The position numbers and the translations under genes were made by a program. From the NCBI RefSeq assembly GCF_026167665.1, contig NZ_CP098740.1:7322615-7386614 (forward strand): a stretch of 64,000 nucleotides of DNA, written 5' to 3'. Of this stretch, positions 59,020-64,000 are shown in pieces; positions within the stretch are counted from its first letter, which is position 1; every line of letters starts with the position of its first letter. The stretch comes from Streptomyces drozdowiczii. Its GTDB lineage: Bacteria > Actinomycetota > Actinomycetes > Streptomycetales > Streptomycetaceae. The notes beneath the pieces were generated by a model. That model was not told the origin of the DNA and ran no database searches. It worked only from the letters and a program-made list of their open reading frames with translations.

Positions 59020-59793
59020 ATGAACACGTCCGACGGGTGGCGGCCGCGCCGTGTCCCCGAGGCCCGCGGCCGCGCCGGCGCCGCAAGCACGCCGATCGAC
59101 TACGCGAAGATCGGCCGGTCCTCGGTACGCCGCCGCGCGCGGGGCATGACGCACAGCGAGGCGGCGGCCGGGCTCGAAGCCGCGGAGCAGCATGCGCACC
59201 TGGACCGCCGCGACGAATCCGCCTTCGACGACGGCGGCCGACGCGCTGCGGAGCTCGCGGAGTGGCAGCGCGTCGTGCAGCTGCTCACCGCGACCGGCGG
59301 CCCGTACGACCCGGACACCGACGTCGTCGTCCAGGAGGAGCTCGCCGAAGACCGCCGCCGCGAGGAAGCCGAGCAGCAACGCCGCCAGGAGCAGCAGCAG
59401 CTCGCCGACCGGGCCGAAGAACTCGCCCAGCTGGGCGGGGCCGGCCGACTCGATCGCAGCGTGCCGAGCCGGGCCGGGGACGAAGCCGCCCGCGACCTCC
59501 TGGACGAGAACCGCGACTACCGCATCGCGGAGGTCGACGCCTGGCTCGCCCGCGCCCTCGCCGACCAGTCCGGCCACTACGCCGACCCCGCCGCCCGCGC
59601 GGCCGCCGTCGGCTCCCTGCCCGTTCCGGTGCGCGCCCACGCCGCGCTGCTCGCCGCCCTCGCCCGCACCGGCGCCCCGGTCGACGGCGACCTCGAGTTC
59701 GCCGGGCGCCTCGCCCAGGCCGACCCGGCCGCCACGACCGCGCTCGCCGCGTGGCTGGAGACCGAGGCCGCGGTGAAGGGCGGCACGGCGTGA
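59020..59793 (+). CDS. Hypothetical protein with central coiled coil (257 aa)
   Basis: The ATG at 59020 (MNTSDGWRPRRVPEARGRAG). PIDYAKIGRSSVRRRARGMT resembles a short basic DNA-binding segment. Then follow a Glu/Gln/Arg coiled coil (DRRREEAEQQRRQEQQQLAD) and an Ala/Asp-rich helical domain. Its stop overlaps the next start. It begins a three-gene rightward cluster after tpg2. No family recognised. Confidence 0.6.
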   Translation: MNTSDGWRPRRVPEARGRAGAASTPIDYAKIGRSSVRRRARGMTHSEAAAGLEAAEQHAHLDRRDESAFDDGGRRAAELAEWQRVVQLLTATGGPYDPDTDVVVQEELAEDRRREEAEQQRRQEQQQLADRAEELAQLGGAGRLDRSVPSRAGDEAARDLLDENRDYRIAEVDAWLARALADQSGHYADPAARAAAVGSLPVPVRAHAALLAALARTGAPVDGDLEFAGRLAQADPAATTALAAWLETEAAVKGGTA

Positions 59794-60059
59794 GCGCGGC
59801 GGACGAGGTGGTGGTGGCCACCTGGAGCGAGCACAGCGAGATCGGCCACCACTACGAGGATCTGCTCGCCGACGGCTCGGTCATCGCCTGGACCGAGCCG
59901 CCCTTCGGCGAGAGCCTCTACCCCGGCGACGACGACCCCGACTACAACCCGATCTGCGAATGCCCACGCCTGCCGAAGCAGTGGTGCGAGGGCTGCGGCG
60001 GGTGCGTCGTCTGCGGGCAGTGCCGCGAACCCCACGTCTGGCCGCCGCTCTCGAACTGA
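59790..60059 (+). CDS. Small cysteine-rich protein (89 aa)
   Basis: The GTG at 59790 overlaps the previous stop (GTGA). The N-terminal half is acidic. The end carries eight cysteines in ICECPRL, QWCEGCGGCVVCGQCREP, a dense zinc-binding or iron-binding cluster. It is co-translated with the coiled-coil protein. The function is unknown; a metal-dependent DNA- or protein-binding module is likely. Confidence 0.6.
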   Translation: MSAADEVVVATWSEHSEIGHHYEDLLADGSVIAWTEPPFGESLYPGDDDPDYNPICECPRLPKQWCEGCGGCVVCGQCREPHVWPPLSN

Positions 60060-60114
60060 TCACCGGCACCCGTGCCCGGGACCATGGCCGTCCCGGGCAC
60101 GGCATAGTGCCGGG

Positions 60115-60753
60115 GTGACCACGACACCGGACCTGGACCTCCCCGCCCGCCGGCGCCGCAACGCGCGGCTGATCGCCGCCCTGACCCAGCTGATCGGCGC
60201 CTGCGCCGAAGCGGCGGGCACGGTCTACCGGCCGATCGCCGCCGCCCCGCCCGGCCAGGAGGGCGTGGAAGTGGACCTCCTGCCGTGCCTCCAGGTCAGC
60301 CTCAGCGCCGCCCCGCTGCTGGACATGGCCCGAGCCGAGGACGACGCCCGGTGGCCGGCCGCCGTGGCGCGAGAGCGGGCGGCGGCCGGGCGGACCTTCG
60401 CCGCGCGGTGCGCCCTGGCGGCGGCCGGTGAGGTCTTCGAGCCGGACGGCCCGCTCGGCCCGCACGGGCAGGCCGCGGCCATGGAGCTGGCGAGCGCCGG
60501 TGAGGACGTCGCCGCTCGCTGGCGACACGATCCGCAGGAGGCCGTCGCCCTGGTCCAGGAGCTGGTGGCCAGCGGCGAGTTCACCGAGGACGAGGTCCTG
60601 GACGACGCGGTCGACTCTGCAGTGCTGATCGGTCTCCTGATGTTGCAGGAGGTGCGCACCGCGTCCGACCCGAGCGCGGCTGCGGAACTCTGCCTGCACG
60701 CGGTGCCCCACATCGCGCTCGCGGTCACCCTGGCCAGCGCCGACCTGGACTGA
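60115..60753 (+). CDS. Hypothetical helical protein (212 aa)
   Basis: The GTG at 60115 starts MTTTPDLDLPARRRRNARLI. The protein is Ala-rich and helical throughout (LTQLIGACAEAAGTVYRPIA, EAVALVQELVASGEFTEDEV, LCLHAVPHIALAVTLASADL). It lacks recognisable motifs. It ends at the iteron cluster and converges with the gene at 61017. Confidence 0.6.
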   Translation: MTTTPDLDLPARRRRNARLIAALTQLIGACAEAAGTVYRPIAAAPPGQEGVEVDLLPCLQVSLSAAPLLDMARAEDDARWPAAVARERAAAGRTFAARCALAAAGEVFEPDGPLGPHGQAAAMELASAGEDVAARWRHDPQEAVALVQELVASGEFTEDEVLDDAVDSAVLIGLLMLQEVRTASDPSAAAELCLHAVPHIALAVTLASADLD

Positions 60754-60797
60754 CCCGGGCCGCCGGCGAGGGCGGACACCCGGGTGCCGTACCCGAC

Positions 60798-60979
60798 TGT
60801 CACGCTCACGGAAGGTGACAATCGGTTGTCACGCCCCCTGTCACGTCGGTTGTCACGTTGCCGGAAGACCGCGTGACAGCCCCCGCCCGGAAGCGCATCA
60901 ATTCGGGCATTCCGGCGCGGAAACGGCCTGGAAACCCCGCTCTGGGCCGTTTCCGCGTGACAGGCGCGACAGCGTGACA
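60798..60979. repeat. Iteron-like cluster of TGTCACG around a 12-bp inverted repeat
   Basis: TGTCACG occurs on the + strand at 60798, 60827, 60839 and 60851 and on the - strand at 60872, 60956 and 60973, with a variant (GGTGACA) at 60814. Between the sixth and seventh copies lies an inverted repeat GCGGAAACGGCC/GGCCGTTTCCGC (60917-60928 and 60945-60956). The cluster lies between two convergent genes, where promoter operators are not expected. Candidate replication origin, centromere or other protein-binding nucleation site. Confidence 0.75.
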
Positions 60980-61016
60980 ACTCCTCTGGAGGTGATCACG
61001 CTCCGTGCGGGGTGGG

Positions 61017-61436
61017 TCAGGGGATCTGCCGGACCGAGGCGTCGTGGTGGCTGGTGGAGACGGGCGTATCCACCGGGTGCAGCCAGCGCAGCGGCACGGT
61101 CAGGGTGCCGATCCGGGGCAGTTCTACGGGCTCGCCCTCGCCGTCCAGGAGCATCCCGGAGACCCGATAGCCGCCCCCGGGCGGGAGGCCGGCCTCCTGC
61201 GCCTGGTCCTCGGTGAGCTCCACCGTGACCCGGGTGCTCGCCCTCATCACCAGGCCGTGCGCGGTCCGGGCGGCGGTGTCCACATCTACCACGGACAGCG
61301 GGAAGTACGTCCCGCGCAGCCAGCTCAGCGGCCACCAGGAGTCGCCCATCGTCTCCGGCCGGTACCGGCGATACGGCAGAGCGAACGGCACCTCGCAGCG
61401 GTAGGTCTCGCCCACCCGGACGTCCTTGGTGCGCAT
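61017..61436 (-). CDS. Hypothetical protein (139 aa)
   Basis: The ATG at 61436 gives MRTKDVRVGETYRCEVPFAL. A beta-rich protein (GTYFPLSVVDVDTAARTAHG, GGGYRVSGMLLDGEGEPVEL) with a possible SH3- or OB-like fold. No conserved motif is recognised. It is divergent from the toxin-antitoxin pair and convergent with the gene at 60115. Confidence 0.6.
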   Translation of the reverse strand: MRTKDVRVGETYRCEVPFALPYRRYRPETMGDSWWPLSWLRGTYFPLSVVDVDTAARTAHGLVMRASTRVTVELTEDQAQEAGLPPGGGYRVSGMLLDGEGEPVELPRIGTLTVPLRWLHPVDTPVSTSHHDASVRQIP

Positions 61437-61560
61437 ACCTCCAGGGTCCTCCCCACCGGCCGCCGCCGCCCGGCACCGGGTTTCGTCCGTACCGTCCCGG
61501 AGCGCCCCGCCCCGGCGCTACCGTGAACAGACACGCCAGCAACCCGCCCAGGAGCCCCGG

Positions 61561-61791
61561 ATGAGCCAGCAGCCGGCCCCCGCGCCCGCCCGCCAGCCCC
61601 TCGATGAGCACGCCGCCGAATCGGTCCTCGCGTACGCGGCCGCGGAGCGCGCCAAGACCGACGTCCTCGCCTCAGTCCTGGAAGACATCGCCGCCAACGG
61701 CTACCCGGCCGCGGAGTCCGGCGTGCCGTGGGAGACCGCCCGCGACGCCCACCTCGCCAACCTCGCGGACGAACAGCCCCGTGTCGCCTGA
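61561..61791 (+). CDS. Putative antitoxin of a RelE-type pair (76 aa)
   Basis: The ATG at 61561 starts a short acidic protein (EHAAESVLAYAAAERAKTDV, WETARDAHLANLADEQPRVA) with a polar, Pro-rich N-terminus. The toxin gene starts inside it with an 11-bp overlap, the normal order for type II systems. No clear DNA-binding fold is visible, so the antitoxin call depends on its neighbour. Confidence 0.6.
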   Translation: MSQQPAPAPARQPLDEHAAESVLAYAAAERAKTDVLASVLEDIAANGYPAAESGVPWETARDAHLANLADEQPRVA

Positions 61792-62038
61792 GCACGGCGC
61801 GCGCCGCTCCCAGGTCGTCATGGTGGAGCCCGCGCTCACCCAGCTCGCCAAGCTCACCGCGTCCGAGACCCACCGCCTGGACCGCGCGATCGTCGCCATC
61901 AGCGTCAACCCGGAGCTCGGCACCGAGGTGCCCGGCACCCTGCTGCGCGACTACGCGGACGAGATCGACGGCGTGCGGGTGATTTTCTACGTGACAGCTC
62001 TGGGGTCGATCACGATCGTGGCGTACGTCGAAGCCTGA
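61781..62038 (+). CDS. Putative RelE/ParE-like toxin (85 aa)
   Basis: The GTG at 61781 overlaps the antitoxin gene. VVMVEPALTQLAKLTASETH, AIVAISVNPELGTEVPGTLL, DYADEIDGVRVIFYVTALGS and ITIVAYVEA follow the RelE/ParE pattern of an N-terminal helical hairpin and a four-strand sheet ending in a hydrophobic strand. RelE cleaves mRNA on ribosomes and ParE poisons gyrase; the sequence does not decide. Linked to plasmid maintenance. Confidence 0.7.
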   Translation: MSPEHGARRSQVVMVEPALTQLAKLTASETHRLDRAIVAISVNPELGTEVPGTLLRDYADEIDGVRVIFYVTALGSITIVAYVEA

Positions 62039-62048
62039 GCAGCATGTG

Positions 62049-62084
62049 CAGCAGCGCCCCGGACCGTCGACGGGGGCGCTGCTG
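62049..62084 (+). terminator. Terminator after the toxin-antitoxin pair
   Basis: A perfect 12-bp stem (CAGCAGCGCCCC and its complement) with a 12-nt loop, starting 10 bases after the toxin stop. The following 230 bp to the next gene show no other feature. Confidence 0.85.
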
Positions 62085-62313
62085 TGTCCGCTGCATGAGG
62101 TGCTCCTGCCGGTGGTCCGGGGTGCCGGAGAGCGATGACATTCCGAAAGCCGTCCCCAGGCGCCGCAAGGGCGCTGCTCAGGTAGCAGGCCCGTGCTGCC
62201 AGAAGGCAGCGAGACCGTGCAGCAAACGGCCGTCCGTCTGCTGCATGGCGGTCTTCGGCCCGGCCCGCTAGGCCCTCTACCGCCCACCGACAGGCCGGGC
62301 GCACGATTTCTGG

Positions 62314-62919
62314 GTGATCATTCCTTCGCCCATGGCGACCTTCACGGACGCCGAGCTACAGCTGCACGCCGCCGGCACCGCTTCGAACATGACGCCCGCA
62401 TTGATCGAGCGGGTCCTCATGGCCAAGAGGCTCGTTGATCGCTATCGCACAAACTGGTGCCGCGGGATTCGTGGCTACTCCTGTCGCAACGGGACTCTGG
62501 AAGGAGTGCCGGCTTGCCTGCGCCACCTGTCTACTGACGAACTTCAGGCCGTGGAACTGCTCCTTCGGTGGGCTCAGCCGTTGGTCGATCGGTGGCTGTT
62601 TCAGCTCCCACCTGTCTGCTGGTTCTGGCCTGTGCCGGAGGCAGGACGGTTCGTGGATGCCGTGACCTTCCTGTTCGACTGGCAGCAGTCCCGGTGCGCC
62701 ATATGCGGGCGCCCCGGGCAACGTGGTGGGACTCGCTCCGACTCCTTGGTCCTGGACCACGACCACAAGTCCGGCATCGCTCGCGGGTTCCTGTGCCATC
62801 CCTGCAACAAGCGCGAAGGGCTGGACCGGCCGGGCGACGGCCGCTATGCGAATTACCGCCGACGGCCGCCCACCGCTCTGCTGGACGTCTCCCTCCGGTA
62901 CGGACAGCGGCGCCCGTAA
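62314..62919 (+). CDS. Endonuclease VII-like HNH nuclease (201 aa)
   Basis: The GTG at 62314 or ATG at 62332 may be the start. The C-terminal half is the recombination endonuclease VII fold: RCAICGRPGQRGG, LVLDHDHKSGIARGFLCHPC and NKREGLDRP, with the zinc cysteines (C-x2-C ... C-x2-C) and the DHDH active-site pattern. The N-terminal ~110 residues are extra and helical (SNMTPALIERVLMAKRLVDR, FLFDWQQ). In phages the enzyme resolves Holliday junctions. On a linear plasmid it could act on hairpins or recombination intermediates, or as HNH defence. Confidence 0.8.
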   Translation: MIIPSPMATFTDAELQLHAAGTASNMTPALIERVLMAKRLVDRYRTNWCRGIRGYSCRNGTLEGVPACLRHLSTDELQAVELLLRWAQPLVDRWLFQLPPVCWFWPVPEAGRFVDAVTFLFDWQQSRCAICGRPGQRGGTRSDSLVLDHDHKSGIARGFLCHPCNKREGLDRPGDGRYANYRRRPPTALLDVSLRYGQRRP

Positions 62920-62933
62920 CCCCTCGTACACGA

Positions 62934-62973
62934 GAGCGGCGCTGCGCCCCGGCGAAGGGGTGCGGCGCCGCTG
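62934..62973. terminator. Terminator between convergent genes
   Basis: A 16-bp stem with two G-T wobbles (AGCGGCGC...GCGCCGCT outer part) around an ~8-nt loop, between the endonuclease VII-like gene and the leftward winged-helix genes. Just after it, at 62988-63022, GGGCGGCC-type octamers are repeated. Confidence 0.75.
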
Positions 62974-63021
62974 ATGTCGTGTCACCCGGCCGGGCGGGCG
63001 GCCGGGCGGCCGGGCGGCCGG

Positions 63022-63417
63022 TTAAGCGCTGCGACGTGCGGGCACGGCGGACAGATGGCGCTGCGGGGCGGGGGGAGCCGGGGCGGCCAGGGCGCCGGCC
63101 TTGATGGCCTCGGTCGCCTCGCGCAGCGCATCCTCCATCTCCTCCTGGGAGGCGTACCCGGCGAAGTACGGGTGGATGAAGTAGCTGCGGTAGCGGCCCT
63201 CGGGCCGCAGCACGACGTTCCGCTCGACCAGGTGGCTCATCGCGATCGACGTGCGGTTCTTGCTGAGCCCCACGCGCGCCCGCAGTTCGGCCTGTGAGGC
63301 GTTCACTTCGCCGCCGGGGCGCTGGACCTCGGTCATCGCGCTCAGCAGGTCGTAGTCGGCCTTGGAGAGCTCCAGGCGGTGCAGCTGGGCGTACCCGAGG
63401 TGAGCTTGGATCAGCAT
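63022..63417 (-). CDS. Winged-helix (MarR-like) DNA-binding protein (131 aa)
   Basis: The ATG at 63417 overlaps the upstream gene by seven bases. ELSKADYDLLSAMTEVQRPG, NASQAELRARVGLSKNRTSI, AMSHLVERNVVLRPEGRYRS is a typical winged helix with a recognition helix and wing. The tail is Ala/Pro-rich. Paired with a second winged-helix gene, it may regulate the rightmost operon or act in plasmid replication control. Confidence 0.75.
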   Translation of the reverse strand: MLIQAHLGYAQLHRLELSKADYDLLSAMTEVQRPGGEVNASQAELRARVGLSKNRTSIAMSHLVERNVVLRPEGRYRSYFIHPYFAGYASQEEMEDALREATEAIKAGALAAPAPPAPQRHLSAVPARRSA

Positions 63418-64000
63418 GCCTGCTCCTCCACGTCGTTGTCGCCGAACGCCAGCTGCCGCGTGCGCGGGGCCGGCGCGGCCGGGGCCGTGAACTCCGGGAA
63501 GCTCTCGCTCGCCGCCTTCTCCAGCGCGACTACATCTTCCCGCATCTCCGGGAAGTGCTTCCGGAGCGCGGCCCTGGCGTCCTGGCGCAGCTGCTCCAGG
63601 GCCTCCTGCTGGAGGTCGCCGTTGCCCTTGAAGCAGATCAGCGGGTTGACCACGATCAGCGAATTGGCGCGGCGCTGGAGCATGTGCCAGTTCTCCAGGC
63701 TGCCCAGCGCCCGGGTGACGTTCGCGCGCTCGACTCCGAGGTGCCGGGCGACCTTGATGTGCGTGATCTTCAAGCGCCCCTCGACCTGGCGGCCCATGCA
63801 GAACAGCAGGACCGCCGACTGGACGGGCGACATCCCGTACCGGGCGATCAGCACGGCCAGGACGTCGGAGAGGAACGCGTTGCTGACCATGCTGTAGCCG
63901 CTGCGCCCCCACGCGTCATGCGGCGCCCGGTACGTGTACTCGACGTTCGCGGACCGCACGGGCCGACCGGGCTTCGGCGGCTTGCGGTCCAGCGCCTGGG
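63411..64000 (-). CDS. Winged-helix replication/regulatory protein, N-terminus beyond window
   Basis: A frame open to the right edge; coding-like residues (ALDRKPPKPGRP) precede the first GTG (63959), so the gene probably starts outside. SNAFLSDVLAVLIARYGMSP, IKVARHLGVERANVTRALGS and LENWHMLQRRANSLIVVNPL form a winged helix like those of plasmid Rep or MarR-type proteins. LICFKGNGDLQQEALEQ and an Ala/Pro linker follow. It is coupled to the 131-aa winged-helix gene. Confidence 0.7.
   Translation of the reverse strand, partial: QALDRKPPKPGRPVRSANVEYTYRAPHDAWGRSGYSMVSNAFLSDVLAVLIARYGMSPVQSAVLLFCMGRQVEGRLKITHIKVARHLGVERANVTRALGSLENWHMLQRRANSLIVVNPLICFKGNGDLQQEALEQLRQDARAALRKHFPEMREDVVALEKAASESFPEFTAPAAPAPRTRQLAFGDNDVEEQAC

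Noticed and set aside
62988..63022. Tandem GGGCGGCC-type octamers considered as a CRISPR or satellite
   Set aside because: Too short and simple; a GC-slippage tract at the end of a gene. No CRISPR array or cas gene is present in the window.
1..64000. Search for a telomere at either window end
   Set aside because: Both ends lie inside open reading frames and lack terminal palindromes, so the replicon ends are outside the window.

Overview
The window looks like part of a large Streptomyces linear plasmid, or a plasmid-derived chromosome arm. The G+C content is very high, starts are often GTG or TTG, and the gene content is actinobacterial: WhiB, Lsr2-like, a GAF/SpoIIE-type phosphatase, an FtsK/TraB-type transfer translocase, a MobF relaxase and ParA/ParB. 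Most telling is a tap-tpg pair (telomere-associated protein plus terminal protein) and a second, solitary tpg. The telomeres themselves are not in the window, and the genes at both edges run off it.

Left part (1-10 kb). A MobF/TrwC-type relaxase (partial, leftward) lies behind a two-gene Hachiman/AbpAB-like defence unit: a DUF1837-type nuclease and an SF2 helicase ending in a HIRAN domain. A parA-parB operon diverges from it. Inside parB are two identical-core 13-bp palindromes exactly 60 bp apart, which are candidate parS sites. A perfect 20-bp-stem bidirectional terminator and a stand-alone PD-(D/E)XK nuclease-like gene follow.

Transfer/spread block (10.4-28.2 kb). About 22 tightly packed leftward genes form what looks like one long operon. 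They include a FtsK/TraB translocase, a DUF2637 coiled-coil membrane protein, several small membrane proteins, a PycTM-like membrane protein, a GGDEF protein, two WhiB-like proteins, an Lsr2-like protein, NUDIX, ASCH, P-loop kinase and zinc-finger proteins, and an HNH protein. A GntR regulator diverges at its head. The leader carries a segment resembling the antitermination leader of actinobacterial rRNA operons.

Middle (28.3-36.7 kb). An HTH-TPR regulator with a palindromic operator precedes a split RibD-like reductase/deaminase pair. Next is a free-standing HTH protein related to the N-terminus of Tap, followed by about 400 bp without genes that is packed with hairpins, at least six of them with TACC in the loop. 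Then comes a probable replication module: a winged-helix protein followed by a plasmid-encoded DciA (DUF721) homologue.

Accessory/defence block (36.7-48 kb). This has an HNH nuclease, a SLATT/DUF4231 two-TM protein with a partner gene, and a second SLATT locus with a fragment of the same partner. It also has a large repeat-containing protein of unknown function, a sigma factor operon ending in a small membrane peptide, and a GAF-PP2C phosphatase.

Telomere-maintenance and right part (48-64 kb). This has tap-tpg, an unusual AT-rich inverted repeat, two more related small membrane peptides, a STAND NTPase with TPR/Sel1-like repeats, and a second tpg whose presumed priming threonine is serine. 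An iteron cluster sits between two convergent genes, followed by a RelE-like toxin-antitoxin pair, an endonuclease VII-like HNH gene and two winged-helix genes.

A technical caution runs through the window. At least six conserved genes (hamA, parA, parB, traB, the replication-type gene and the deaminase) lose their frame at C or G homopolymers, and each is repaired by adding one base. This fits long-read assembly errors better than real decay.
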